64,000 nt of DNA, from assembly GCF_016908465.1 (NCBI RefSeq), contig NZ_JAFBDY010000015.1:26209-90208 (forward strand), written 5' to 3'. Positions 35,159 through 44,555 of the stretch are shown piece by piece (the stretch's first letter is position 1; every line of letters begins with the position of its first letter). Under the pieces are notes generated by a model, which worked only from the letters and a program-made list of their open reading frames with translations, was not told the origin of the DNA and ran no database searches. The position numbers were made by a program, and so were the translations under genes. This stretch comes from Lysinibacillus composti. Lineage in GTDB: Bacteria > Bacillota > Bacilli > Bacillales_A > Planococcaceae.

Positions 35159-36349
35159 ATGTCTAAAATATTAGATACATTTCTTAACGAAAACTTACAA
35201 GCGCTTCATGATCAAGGACTTTACAATGAAATCGATGCTGTTGAGGGCGCAAACGGACCGATTATCCAAGTGAATGGCAAAGAACTTATTAACTTATCTT
35301 CAAATAACTATTTAGGACTCGCTACAAATGAAGAGTTAAAACGAGTAGCAAAAGAAGCAATCGACAAGTATGGTGTTGGATCCGGGGCAGTTCGTACAAT
35401 TAATGGTACACTTGACCTCCACGTAAAATTAGAAGAAAAGCTAGCGGAGTTCAAAGGAACAGAAGCAGCGATTTCGTATCAATCTGGCTTCAACTGTAAC
35501 ATGGCCGCAATTTCAGCAGTAATGGATAAAAATGATGCGATCCTTTCTGATCAGTTAAATCATGCCTCTATTATTGATGGATGCCGTTTATCTAAAGCAA
35601 AAATTATTGCGTATAATCATTCGGATATGGATGACCTTCGTGCAAAAGCGAAAGAAGCGAAGGAATCCGGTTTATACAATAAAGTCATGGTCATCACTGA
35701 TGGGGTATTCTCAATGGATGGGGATATTGCAAAACTTCCTGAAATCGTACAAATTGCCAAAGAATTTGACTTGATTACGTATGTGGATGATGCTCATGGT
35801 TCAGGTGTTACGGGGAAAGGAAAAGGGACGGTTAAGCATTTTGGACTTGAAAAAGAGGTCGACTTCCAAATCGGGACACTTTCTAAAGCCATTGGGGTAG
35901 TTGGTGGATACGTGGCAGGGAAGAAAAACTTAATCGACTGGTTAAAAGTTCGTTCTCGTCCTTTCTTATTCTCAACTGCTAAAACGCCAGCCGATGTTGC
36001 AGCCATCATCACAGCATTACAAATGATTATGGATTCAACAGAACTACACGATCAATTATGGGAAAACGGAAACTATTTAAAAGCTGGTCTTAAAAAGCTT
36101 GGATTTAATATCGGTAATTCAGAAACACCGATTACTCCATGTATTATTGGAGATGAAAAATTAACGCAAACCTTCTCGAAACGACTTGTGGAAGAAGGGG
36201 TTTATGCAAAATCAATCGTCTTCCCAACAGTACCAAAAGGAACTGGCCGTGTTCGTAATATGCCAATCGCCGCACATACAAAAGAAATGTTAGACGAAGC
36301 TCTTGCGATTTATGAAAAAGTAGGCCGTGAATTAGGGGTTATAGAGTAG
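35159..36349 (+). CDS. kbl: Glycine C-acetyltransferase (2-amino-3-ketobutyrate CoA ligase)
   Basis: 396 residues, alpha-oxoamine synthase family. Seen: [52 protein letters not shown] and the PLP lysine Lys243 in [13 protein letters not shown]. It cleaves 2-amino-3-oxobutyrate with CoA to glycine and acetyl-CoA, the second step of threonine breakdown after Tdh. A short-chain threonine dehydrogenase gene lies at 52055, about 16 kb away. The ATG at 35159 has GGGAG nine bases upstream. The sister enzyme 8-amino-7-oxononanoate synthase is less likely, given the absence of bio genes and the substrate-loop residues. Confidence 0.93.
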   Translation: MSKILDTFLNENLQALHDQGLYNEIDAVEGANGPIIQVNGKELINLSSNNYLGLATNEELKRVAKEAIDKYGVGSGAVRTINGTLDLHVKLEEKLAEFKGTEAAISYQSGFNCNMAAISAVMDKNDAILSDQLNHASIIDGCRLSKAKIIAYNHSDMDDLRAKAKEAKESGLYNKVMVITDGVFSMDGDIAKLPEIVQIAKEFDLITYVDDAHGSGVTGKGKGTVKHFGLEKEVDFQIGTLSKAIGVVGGYVAGKKNLIDWLKVRSRPFLFSTAKTPADVAAIITALQMIMDSTELHDQLWENGNYLKAGLKKLGFNIGNSETPITPCIIGDEKLTQTFSKRLVEEGVYAKSIVFPTVPKGTGRVRNMPIAAHTKEMLDEALAIYEKVGRELGVIE

Positions 36350-36363
36350 AGGAAATTAAAAAA

Positions 36364-36397
36364 TTCGAACGCGAAATTGATGCGTTCGGATTTTTTT
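36364..36397 (+). terminator. kbl terminator
   Basis: TTCGAACGC and GCGTTCGGA pair with one mismatch at the base, followed by seven T. Confidence 0.88.
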
Positions 36398-36626
36398 GTT
36401 TTAGAAATGTGAGTTATGCCAGTGGTAACACTGTATGTAAAGTAATCGCAGACGCTGGGTAAGTAGATGTTCTTCCGCTTTTATGCTGTTTTAACCAATT
36501 AGGCGAATGTGCATATGATAAAACGAAATGTGCTTTAGGTTCCGCCTTAATGTAATTCTACTATTATGAAAAGCACACAATGCTACTCGCGTATTGCTGT
36601 TTATTAACATACGGAAGGATGACGAC

Positions 36627-37697
36627 TTGAGTGCAACAATAACAAAGTACTTTGGGCATGCAATGACTGGTCAAGGAATGAAAAATGTTTATCAAGACTT
36701 ATTAAATGAATCATCAACTGTGTATTTTTTTAAAGGTCCACAAGGGTTTAAACTATCCTCGTTATTACAAGAAATTGGTGATAAGCATTTAGAAAAAGGT
36801 TTTGATGTGGAATTTTATTATGATCCTCTTTTTGAAAACACAGTAGAAGCAATCTTCGTTAGGTCTAAAAACACTTTATATCTAGGTGCAACAAATCCTT
36901 CAATTGAGCCCACTCTACTCGGCACACGAGACCAAATCATCTCCCTTTATGAATGCTTCAATAAAGAATATATTACTGCAAATGGTGAAAAAATCTCACA
37001 ACTCGTGAAAGAATCTGAGAAATGGCATAATCAATGCTTTGGATCCCTTTCTTCTGCGCTACGAATTCATGATGATTGGGAAGTAGAAACTCAAAGACAT
37101 ATGGACTGGAAAGGTCTAAATGCACAAATTGGGACGTTCTTAAATGACTTGTTTGGTGCAATGGAATTAAACAAAGAAGGAACACTAACTCATCGCCTTC
37201 TAGGTACTTTAACACCAAATGGGGCTCGAGATACCCTACAAGATATTACGAAAAATTTAGAGCGTCGGGTTTTCATTAAGGGCTACCCTGGTACAGGTAA
37301 ATCTTCATTGATGAAAAAAATTGCAAAAGATGCGTTAGCTCGTGGGTTCGACGTACAAATGGTATGGTGTGGACTTGATTCAAAATCAATCGATATGGTC
37401 ATCTTACCAGAAATTAAATTCTGTATTTTTGACAGTACTGAGCCCCACGTATACTTCCCAGATGAATCCCGAAAAGGGGATGAAATCTTTGATATCGCTA
37501 AACATTGTAAATTAACTGCTGTGGAAGAGAAAAACATAATGGAGATCGTCAGCCAATATCGTAAATCCATGAACAATGCCATTGAATATGCAGGACGCTA
37601 CGCAAGCGCAATTAAGGAGCTTCGCCAGCTTGTGGATGATGCAATTGTGGAAAACGAGTGGGAAGTCCGCACTGCCTCTTTATTGAATGAAATCTAG
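36627..37697 (+). CDS. Two-domain P-loop ATPase (PRK06851-like), first P-loop degenerate
   Basis: About 356 residues made of two related halves. The second half has a clear Walker A, KGYPGTGKSSLMKKI, and then GFDVQMVWCGLDSKSIDMVI and CIFDSTEPH. The first half repeats the same pattern (VYFFKGPQGFKLSSLLQEI, then GFDVEFYYDPLFENTVEAIF), but its P-loop reads GPQGFKLSS, without the Gly-Lys pair. This matches the PRK06851 family of Bacillales ATPases, of unknown function. The start is TTG at 36627 with GGAAGGA upstream. It stands alone. Confidence 0.8.
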   Translation: MSATITKYFGHAMTGQGMKNVYQDLLNESSTVYFFKGPQGFKLSSLLQEIGDKHLEKGFDVEFYYDPLFENTVEAIFVRSKNTLYLGATNPSIEPTLLGTRDQIISLYECFNKEYITANGEKISQLVKESEKWHNQCFGSLSSALRIHDDWEVETQRHMDWKGLNAQIGTFLNDLFGAMELNKEGTLTHRLLGTLTPNGARDTLQDITKNLERRVFIKGYPGTGKSSLMKKIAKDALARGFDVQMVWCGLDSKSIDMVILPEIKFCIFDSTEPHVYFPDESRKGDEIFDIAKHCKLTAVEEKNIMEIVSQYRKSMNNAIEYAGRYASAIKELRQLVDDAIVENEWEVRTASLLNEI

Positions 37698-37793
37698 GTT
37701 TTGATGGACCGTGGTTTTATAGCAAGTGGAGAGGACTTATGAGCACTCAGAGCCTATTATGAGCAAAATTATATTAGTACGATATTAAAAAAT

Positions 37794-37824
37794 CAGCTGA
37801 AAGGAATTGAGATCCTTTCAGCTG
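37794..37824. terminator. Hairpin terminator between the P-loop ATPase and Gfo/Idh/MocA genes
   Basis: CAGCTGAAAGGA and TCCTTTCAGCTG form a perfect 12-bp stem with a 7-base loop. The better T run lies on the minus-strand side (plus-strand A run at 37786-37792), so it may mainly end the minus-strand transcript. Confidence 0.75.
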
Positions 37825-37847
37825 GTTTCATTAATGAGATTGTTCGA

Positions 37848-37966
37848 ATCTCGACACTTCATTTTGTTAATATCGGCCCAACTTGTGAAGATATCGCCTC
37901 ATTTTGTGACAAAATCGGCCCAACTTGTGACAATATCACCCCTAAATGTGAACTTATCGCTCTCTT
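37848..37966. repeat. 21-bp tandem repeat array
   Basis: ATCG/ATCA words start at 37872, 37893, 37914, 37935 and 37956, exactly 21 bp apart; a more degenerate unit precedes them. The consensus is close to ATCGGCCCAACTTGTGACAA. There are no spacers and no ribosome site. It fills most of the gap between two convergent genes. Confidence 0.8.
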
Positions 37967-38009
37967 ATCATCAACTATCAACTTAAAATCCACTTCCTCA
38001 AACTAAATC

Positions 38010-38999
38010 TTATCTTTCTCCAACTTTTACCCATCTACCTGTTTGGCTAGACTCTCTTACTGCATCGAGGACAAGCATGACTTCATAACCGTCTTCAGCT
38101 GGAACAAGAAGCTCGCTATCATTAATCACAGCAGTAATAAAACGCTCTACAATATCCGTAACTTCTACTACACTTTGTGGAAGTAAGTCAGGGTAGTTTA
38201 CGACCGTTTTCTCTTTCGTGCCAAGTTCAACAGCAACCGCACTTGATTCACCGTATAACGTGATCGTTCCTTTTGTTCCATAGAAAATTGTCATGCGATC
38301 ACTTTCACCAAGGCTTGTTCTACTAGTAATCAGTGTTCCAGTAATGTTGTTCGTATGTTTTAATATCACGATTCCGTTATCGTCCATCGTTTCACCAGGA
38401 TTAAACACATTGAACAAATGACCGAACACCTCTGTTATTTCTTCACCAAGAATATAGCGCATTAAATCAATGCGGTGGGAACCTACTTCACCAATCGCAT
38501 TTTTCCATTCCTCCTCAATTCCTGGCTCTGGTCGTGTTGGGTTACCTAAAAGTGTTCGATAAGTTAAAATATCGCCAATTTCACCGCGTTCAATTAATTC
38601 CTTTGCCTTTTGATGTGGGCGATATAGTCGTTGGTTATGAGAAATCATTAATTTATAGCCAGTTTTTTTCGCTGTTTCCACCATGAGCGCCGCTTCCTCT
38701 GCCGTTTCTGACATTGGCTTTTCCACAAGTACATGCTTCTGATGTTCTAGCGCCGCAACTGTAATTTCACAATGTGAATCTGGTGGGGTACAGATAATTA
38801 CCGCATCGACATGTTCATCCTCGTAAATCTCTTGTAAGGATTCGTAAAGCTTGCAATGATATTGTTCGGCTATTGTTTTTGCTTTCTCGATTGTTCGATT
38901 ATATACACCATAAAGATGAGCATTCTCGCTTTCAACTACACAAGGAATATGTCTAGATAGCGCAATACTACCTGTACCAATTACAACTATATTTAACAT
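38010..38999 (-). CDS. Gfo/Idh/MocA-family NAD(P)-dependent oxidoreductase
   Basis: 330 residues. The N-terminal Rossmann motif is VVIGTGSIALSRHIP, the conserved lysine appears in VLVEKPMSETAEEA, and HRIDLMRYILG supplies the catalytic-region His/Asp. Such enzymes oxidise or epimerise sugars, inositols or related compounds; the substrate is not evident. The ATG at 38999 has AGGAG nine bases upstream. It is monocistronic and divergent from metN with about 280 bp between them. Confidence 0.9.
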   Translation of the reverse strand: MLNIVVIGTGSIALSRHIPCVVESENAHLYGVYNRTIEKAKTIAEQYHCKLYESLQEIYEDEHVDAVIICTPPDSHCEITVAALEHQKHVLVEKPMSETAEEAALMVETAKKTGYKLMISHNQRLYRPHQKAKELIERGEIGDILTYRTLLGNPTRPEPGIEEEWKNAIGEVGSHRIDLMRYILGEEITEVFGHLFNVFNPGETMDDNGIVILKHTNNITGTLITSRTSLGESDRMTIFYGTKGTITLYGESSAVAVELGTKEKTVVNYPDLLPQSVVEVTDIVERFITAVINDSELLVPAEDGYEVMLVLDAVRESSQTGRWVKVGER

Positions 39000-39192
39000 G
39001 ACCACAGCTCCTTCTATCTTTCATATAAAAATGACTAGATTAATCGACTAATATAAAATATACCAATTGAAATACTCTGATTCTATGATTGTTTGTGTAC
39101 TAAGTCCTAATTACTAAAATCTCTCCTTGTTATTAGTTTAATAATAATTTAATATATTTAGAATAATTACTCTACATTATATTCTAATGAGG

Positions 39193-39221
39193 TTGACAAT
39201 TTAGTAATTTAGATATATTCT
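39193..39221 (+). promoter_or_regulatory. metNIQ promoter (sigma-A type)
   Basis: TTGACA (39193-39198) and TATTCT (39216-39221), spacing 17 bp. No S-box (SAM-I) riboswitch is recognisable between this promoter and metN. Confidence 0.6.
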
Positions 39222-39283
39222 GATTAATCATATCATATTAGTTGGATTATCGTCGAAAATATCGACCGGTAAGGAGAAGATGT

Positions 39284-40294
39284 ATGCTTGAGTTTCAAAA
39301 TATTTCAAAAATCTATCAATCTAAAAATAAACAGGTAGTCGGTGTTGATAACGTATCTCTAACTATACATAAAGGTGACATTTTTGGAATTGTTGGATAT
39401 TCCGGAGCAGGGAAAAGTTCTTTACTTCGTTGCGTTAACTTACTTGAAAGGCCAACAAGTGGGAAAGTACTCATTGATGGAGTTGACTTAACTAAACTTT
39501 CTAGTAGTAGACTACGAACTGCTCGATTAAAAATCGGGATGATCTTCCAACATTTTTATCTTATTAGTCAAAAAACAGTAGGGGAAAATGTTGCATTTGC
39601 GTTGCGCGCTGCAAAGACGCCAAAAGATAAAATCGAATCACGTGTCAATGAACTGCTTGAAATGGTTGGCTTAACGGATAAAAAAGACGTGTATCCTGGG
39701 CAACTTAGTGGTGGTCAAAAACAACGTGTTGGGATTGCAAGAGCACTCGCAAACAATCCATCAATCTTACTTTGTGATGAAGCGACATCCGCACTTGACC
39801 CCAAAACGACACTTTCTATTTTGCGGTTGTTGAAAAAGATTAACAAACAACTTGGGATTACGATTGTTTTGATCACACACGAAATGGATGTTGTGAAAGA
39901 AATTTGTAATCGAATGGCCATTATGCAAGATGGCCGTGTCATTGAAGAAGGCCATGTTTATGACATATTCGCACAACCGAAAGAACCTTTAACACAAGAA
40001 TTTATCAATAGTGTGGTTTCTTTTGACATCCCTTCTGAAATTTTAAAGGATGTAAAAGGGCAAATTATCAAAATTCTATTTAAAGGCGAAGTGGCAGGAG
40101 AAGGCGTCATCTCTGACACGATGCAACGTTTTGACGTTAAAGGGAACTTCTTACACGGTACGATTGAGTATATTCAAGAGCGACCACTTGGTATTTTCAT
40201 TATGGAATTAAAAGGTGGACAAGCAGCAGTGAAAGAAGCAATCGGCTACATGGAACAGCGTGGCGCAATCGTGGAGGTGGTAGAAAGTGTTTGA
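39284..40294 (+). CDS. metN: Methionine ABC transporter ATPase MetN
   Basis: 336 residues. ABC domain with Walker A GYSGAGKSS, Q-loop IFQHFYLISQKTVGENV, signature LSGGQKQRVGIARAL and Walker B LLCDEATSALDP. The last 80 residues form the NIL regulatory domain (ILFKGEVAGEGVISD), which binds methionine to inhibit transport. The ATG at 39284 has AAGGAG ten bases upstream. It overlaps metI by 8 bp in a metNIQ operon. Confidence 0.96.
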   Translation: MLEFQNISKIYQSKNKQVVGVDNVSLTIHKGDIFGIVGYSGAGKSSLLRCVNLLERPTSGKVLIDGVDLTKLSSSRLRTARLKIGMIFQHFYLISQKTVGENVAFALRAAKTPKDKIESRVNELLEMVGLTDKKDVYPGQLSGGQKQRVGIARALANNPSILLCDEATSALDPKTTLSILRLLKKINKQLGITIVLITHEMDVVKEICNRMAIMQDGRVIEEGHVYDIFAQPKEPLTQEFINSVVSFDIPSEILKDVKGQIIKILFKGEVAGEGVISDTMQRFDVKGNFLHGTIEYIQERPLGIFIMELKGGQAAVKEAIGYMEQRGAIVEVVESV

Positions 40295-40955
40295 TTTCGC
40301 TTATTTCGTCAGCATGCTACCAGATATTTGGAAGGCATTTAAAGAAACGTTAACGATGATCGGGATTGCACTGTCAATCTCACTTGTTATTGGTTTACCA
40401 TTAGGTATTTTGCTATTCGTAACAGATAAAGGATTATTTTGGGAAAATCGACTAATTAAAAATATTTTCGGGTTTGTTGTAAATTTAGTTCGCTCCATTC
40501 CTTTCATTATTTTATTAGTTGCGTTGTTCCCACTAACGAAATTAATTGTAGGTTCAACAATTGGTCCTGTTGCAGCGAGTGTTTCATTATCTGTAGCTGC
40601 AATTCCGTACTTTGCTCGTCTAGTTGAGTCGTCGTTACGTGAAATTGATAAAGGTGTAATAGAAGCAACGATTGCAGTTGGTGCTACACCTTGGATGCTG
40701 ATTAAAGATGTTCTTATCCCAGAAGCAAGAACTAGTATTATTCGAGGGGTCACACTAACGGTTATTAGTTTAGTCGCATACTCTGCCATGGCAGGTGTAG
40801 TAGGTGGCGGTGGAATTGGGGATTTAGCGATCCGCTTTGGCTATTACCGTTATGACAATACAATTATGGTTTCAACTGTCGCTATTTTAATAATTCTTGT
40901 TCAATTAATTCAATTGGCTGGCGAACAGTTCGCAAAATCAATCGACAAACGTTAA
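40287..40955 (+). CDS. metI: Methionine ABC transporter permease MetI
   Basis: 222 residues, five membrane helices, with the coupling motif VIEATIAVGATPWMLIKDVL. The start is GTG, inside the end of metN, with GGAGGTGG just upstream. Pairs with MetN and the lipoprotein MetQ encoded 14 bp downstream. Confidence 0.95.
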   Translation: MFDFAYFVSMLPDIWKAFKETLTMIGIALSISLVIGLPLGILLFVTDKGLFWENRLIKNIFGFVVNLVRSIPFIILLVALFPLTKLIVGSTIGPVAASVSLSVAAIPYFARLVESSLREIDKGVIEATIAVGATPWMLIKDVLIPEARTSIIRGVTLTVISLVAYSAMAGVVGGGGIGDLAIRFGYYRYDNTIMVSTVAILIILVQLIQLAGEQFAKSIDKR

Positions 40956-40969
40956 AAGGAGAGACAAAC

Positions 40970-41821
40970 ATGAAGAAGTATTTATTAGCACTTCTTACAC
41001 TTGCATTAGCTGTAGTATTAGCTGCATGTGGCGGTAGTGAAAAAGAGACGTCGACTTCAAATGATGAAGGAAGCGCTCCAGAAGCAAAAAAAGAAATCAA
41101 ATTAGGGGCTACAGCTGGTCCTTACAGTGATATGTTAACAAAAGCAATCATTCCTCAGTTAGAGGAAAAAGGTTATACAGTTGAATTAATTGAATTTGGT
41201 GACTACATTCAACCAAACATCGCATTAGACAATGGTGACATTGATGCGAATCTTTTCCAACATACAATTTACTTAGAAACATTTGAACAACAAAATAACA
41301 TGGACTTAGAACCATTAATTATCGTGCCTACTGCTCCAATGGGCTTCTTCTCTGAGAAGTTTACTTCTGTTGAAGAAATTGCTGACGGTGCAACAGTTGC
41401 ACTTCCGAATGACCCATCAAATGCGGCACGTGCACTTTCATCTTTACAAGAACAAGGTTTAATTGAATTAGACCCTGAAATCGATCAATTAACTGCATCT
41501 GAAAAAGATGTTGTGAAAAATGATAAAAACTTAGTGTTCCAACCTGTTGAAGCTGCATCATTACCACGTCAAATTGAAAGTGTTGATATCGCAGCAGTTC
41601 CTGGAAACTTTGCTTTAGCAGCTGGTTTAGATTTAATGGATGCAATGTTCTTAGAAAACATGCCTGATCAATACCGTAATACTGTTGCGGTAAAAGCAGA
41701 AAATAAAGATAGCCAACTTGCAAAAGACCTTAAAGAAATCGTTGAATCTGCAAAGTTTGAAGAAGTAATCGATGCAGAATTCGAAGGTTTCGGTAAACCA
41801 GAATGGATGGTAAACCGTTAA
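40970..41821 (+). CDS. metQ: Methionine ABC transporter substrate-binding lipoprotein MetQ
   Basis: 283 residues, NLPA family. The signal ends in VLAACGG with a lipidated Cys, followed by a Ser/Glu-rich linker. KLGATAGPYSDML, GDIDANLFQHTIYLE and VALPNDPSNAARAL are the usual MetQ blocks. It binds D- or L-methionine. AAAGGAG precedes the ATG. It is last in the operon, with a strong terminator. Confidence 0.95.
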   Translation: MKKYLLALLTLALAVVLAACGGSEKETSTSNDEGSAPEAKKEIKLGATAGPYSDMLTKAIIPQLEEKGYTVELIEFGDYIQPNIALDNGDIDANLFQHTIYLETFEQQNNMDLEPLIIVPTAPMGFFSEKFTSVEEIADGATVALPNDPSNAARALSSLQEQGLIELDPEIDQLTASEKDVVKNDKNLVFQPVEAASLPRQIESVDIAAVPGNFALAAGLDLMDAMFLENMPDQYRNTVAVKAENKDSQLAKDLKEIVESAKFEEVIDAEFEGFGKPEWMVNR

Positions 41822-41851
41822 GCGGTATACTTAACATTGGATGAATAATCA

Positions 41852-41896
41852 AAACGAATTCACTCAGAGCGTATTACGTTTTAGTGAATTCGTTTT
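41852..41896 (+). terminator. metNIQ terminator
   Basis: AAACGAATTCACT and AGTGAATTCGTTT form a 13-bp perfect stem with an 18-base loop, followed by T residues. Confidence 0.88.
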
Positions 41897-42023
41897 TTTA
41901 TTTGCTGAAGTGGAGTAGTTACCGGTCATAATTTGGATTGTATAGGACATTTATTTTCCTATAAGACATTTTTTGAGTTTCTACTATGTCGTCACTTTCA
42001 GATTTAAGTATTCACCTCTAATT

Positions 42024-42059
42024 AAAAAAGGGGACACTAGATTTCACATCTAGGTCCCC
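42024..42059 (-). terminator. mtnE terminator
   Basis: GGGGAC/GTCCCC and CTAGAT/ATCTAG stacked around one bulged A, with a T run on the minus strand. Confidence 0.88.
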
Positions 42060-42072
42060 ATATTAAACCTTA

Positions 42073-43260
42073 TTATTTATTCACAGTCGAAGCAGATTTA
42101 AATATCCCAAGCTTCTCAATGCGTTGTACAGCTTCTCTTAGTCGCTCTTCACTTACTAATAAACCTACGCGAATATAGCCTTCACCGTATTCACCAAAGC
42201 CGTTACCAGCAGCTACAGCTACATCTGCCTGATCTAATAATAAATCGGCGAACTCTTGGCTTGTGTAGCCCTCAGGAACGTTTAGCCATGCAAAGAATGA
42301 ACCTTTTGGAGCTAAGATGTTCCAACCAATGCGTTTTGCTTCTTCTACAAGGACGTTTCGTCTGCCTTCATAGATAGCACCTTGTTCATCTACACATGTT
42401 TGATCCCCATTCAGTGCCTCAATTGCTGCATGTTGAACAGCAGGGAAGATACTGCAGAAGAGATGATCCTGAATTAAGTTAATGGCTGCGATCATGTCTT
42501 TATTTCCTACAGCAAAGCCTACACGCCAACCTGCCATATTGTATGTTTTGGATAATGTGTAAAGCTCAATCCCGACTTCCTTCGCTCCTTCAGCTTGCAG
42601 GAAGCTCACTGGCTTGTCACCGTCAAATCCAAAGGCACCATAAGCAAAGTCATGTACAACGGCAACTTCATTTTCTTTAGCAAACTGTACTGTGTCGTTG
42701 AAAAATTCTAAGTTTGCTGTACCGCCAGTTGGATTGTTCGGATAGTTCAAATACATTAACTTTATGCGTTCTTTCACTTCATCTGATAAATTCTCGTAAA
42801 CCGGCAAGAAGTTATTTTCCTCAAGAAGTGGCATCGTATCGAAGTTTACATCGCCTAAAACAACACCGGACAAATAATCGGGATAGCCTGGGTCAGGAAG
42901 TAGCATATGGTCTCCAGGATTTAAAATTGCCATGGGAAGCTCCACTAAGCCGATTTTCGAACCACCGATAATCGCTACCTCTGTATTTGGGTCAATATCC
43001 ACGTTGTATTCACGTTTGTAAAAGTCGGCAGCTGCTTCTTTGAACTCTTGTATGCCCTGGAATGGGGAATACTTATGTGTTTGTGGATCCTCTGAAGATT
43101 GCTGAAGTGCTCTAATAATATGGGCTGGGGTTGGACGATCTGGATTTCCTTGTCCTAAGTTAATAACATCGCGTCCCTCGGCAATGGCAGCATTGACTTT
43201 GTTAACAAGTGCTGCAAAAAATTGTGTAGGGAGTTTCTGTAGCTTATTTGAAAAGTTCAT
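42073..43260 (-). CDS. mtnE: PLP aminotransferase, MtnE (methionine salvage) type
   Basis: 395 residues, class I aminotransferase. Seen: INLGQGNPDRPTP, LLPDPGYPDYLSGVV, YLNYPNNPTG and the PLP lysine in LYTLSKTYNMAGWRV. Sequence and length closely match Bacillus MtnE (YkrV), which makes methionine from 2-oxo-4-methylthiobutanoate. The divergent neighbour is mtnU, as in Bacillus, and metNIQ is next door, both supporting the call. AGAGGAA precedes the ATG. The other mtn genes (mtnA, K, W, X, B, D) are not in this window. Confidence 0.88.
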   Translation of the reverse strand: MNFSNKLQKLPTQFFAALVNKVNAAIAEGRDVINLGQGNPDRPTPAHIIRALQQSSEDPQTHKYSPFQGIQEFKEAAADFYKREYNVDIDPNTEVAIIGGSKIGLVELPMAILNPGDHMLLPDPGYPDYLSGVVLGDVNFDTMPLLEENNFLPVYENLSDEVKERIKLMYLNYPNNPTGGTANLEFFNDTVQFAKENEVAVVHDFAYGAFGFDGDKPVSFLQAEGAKEVGIELYTLSKTYNMAGWRVGFAVGNKDMIAAINLIQDHLFCSIFPAVQHAAIEALNGDQTCVDEQGAIYEGRRNVLVEEAKRIGWNILAPKGSFFAWLNVPEGYTSQEFADLLLDQADVAVAAGNGFGEYGEGYIRVGLLVSEERLREAVQRIEKLGIFKSASTVNK

Positions 43261-43423
43261 GTTGATTCCTCTTTTTCCAATTTAAGTTTTTCCTCATTCT
43301 ATCAAGCTAGTTTACCTAGCTATAATTCTATACTTTTGCAATGATTTCAGAATATAATTACAATTAGATATATGTAACAAATAATATTACTTTTACGATT
43401 AAATGTCTAGGGGAGTGGTCGGA

Positions 43424-44215
43424 ATGAAAATTGGATGTATTCAATTAAATGTAGGTTTCGGAAAAGTAGAGGAAAACTATGAACGTGCTGAGAGTTTTAT
43501 CCGCGAAGCTGCAAGTCGTGGGGCAGAACTTATTGTACTTCCGGAAATGTGGAATACGGGTTACGCACTTGAAAAATTAGGTGAATTAGCAGATGAAAAC
43601 GGAGAACGTACGAAAGCATTTCTAAAGAATTTAGCACGTGAATTAAACATACATATCGTCGGTGGATCGGTTGCTACAAAACAAGGCGATAAATTCTTTA
43701 ACACGATGTACACATATAATCGTGAAGGTGAGCTTGTCGGAGAATATAGTAAAGCGCATTTATTCCGTTTAATGAATGAAGACCAATATCTCGAAGCAGG
43801 CGATGGGATGAATCGTTTTGCATTAGGTGATATTGAAGCAGGTGGAGTGATTTGCTACGACATTCGTTTCCCAGAATGGCTTCGTGCACACGCTTTAGAC
43901 GGTGCCAAAGTTTTATTTGTTCCCGCACAATGGCCAACACCACGGATTGATCATTGGAAAACTTTATTACAAGCTCGCGCGATTGAAAATCAATGTTTTG
44001 TTATTGCAGTTAACCGAATTTCACGCAAAGTTGAAAACTTCAATGGCCAATCAATGATCATTGAACCTTGGGGCGAAGTGCTTTGGACAGGCGCAGAAGA
44101 CGAAGAACTTGCGATTATTGATGTAGACTTCTCGATAGTGGATGAAGTGCGTGGTCGCATTCCTGTGTATGATGATCGTCGTCCAAATCTTTACGCTAGC
44201 GTTGTAAAGGAATAA
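43424..44215 (+). CDS. mtnU: Carbon-nitrogen hydrolase, MtnU (YkrU) type
   Basis: 263 residues, nitrilase superfamily. The Glu-Lys-Cys triad is seen in LIVLPEMWNTGY (Glu), EYSKAHLFRL (Lys) and GGVICYDIRFPEW (Cys). MtnU is thought to hydrolyse the amide side product 2-oxo-4-methylthiobutyramate in methionine salvage, that is, an omega-amidase. The ATG at 43424 has GGGGAG upstream; the frame's earlier GTG/ATG codons lack spacing. It is divergent from mtnE with about 160 bp between them. Confidence 0.87.
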   Translation: MKIGCIQLNVGFGKVEENYERAESFIREAASRGAELIVLPEMWNTGYALEKLGELADENGERTKAFLKNLARELNIHIVGGSVATKQGDKFFNTMYTYNREGELVGEYSKAHLFRLMNEDQYLEAGDGMNRFALGDIEAGGVICYDIRFPEWLRAHALDGAKVLFVPAQWPTPRIDHWKTLLQARAIENQCFVIAVNRISRKVENFNGQSMIIEPWGEVLWTGAEDEELAIIDVDFSIVDEVRGRIPVYDDRRPNLYASVVKE

Positions 44216-44321
44216 CGTGTCCGTCATTGGGGATTTAATTGTAAATTGAATTTTTAGACTATTTACAAAAAATTTACGCTATCTCATGCAACAAATGAAT
44301 CATTTCACATACACTAAACAC

Positions 44322-44362
44322 GACCTCTTGGGGCTGTCAGGCAGCTTCGGGAGGTCTTTTTG
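44322..44362 (+). terminator. mtnU terminator
   Basis: GACCTC/GAGGTC encloses GCTG/CAGC, followed by five T, about 105 bp after the stop codon. Confidence 0.75.
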
Positions 44363-44506
44363 TTTATGTTTTTTGTGGAGTGAGCCGTAATAACTCCATT
44401 ATTTATCTGCCTTTTCACAAACTAACATGAGTTTTTAACATCTTTCCACTTCAATATCCAAAAACTTCTATTGCCGTCTCACTTGTCTCATTTTAAAATG
44501 AATACA

Positions 44507-44520
44507 GGAACGTGTGTTCG
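44507..44520 (+). promoter_or_regulatory. LexA (DinR) SOS box upstream of uvrX
   Basis: GGAACGTGTGTTCG contains GAAC-N4-GTTC, the Bacillus LexA core. It lies just before a TATAAT-like -10 and 36 bp before the uvrX start. Induction by DNA damage is inferred. Confidence 0.85.
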
Positions 44521-44555
44521 AATATAATAATACTATGATTTTGGAGGTGTGAGTG

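Noticed and set aside
39006..39283. S-box (SAM) riboswitch before metN
   Set aside because: Searched for the conserved SAM-I stems and core; only AT-rich sequence and a promoter were found.
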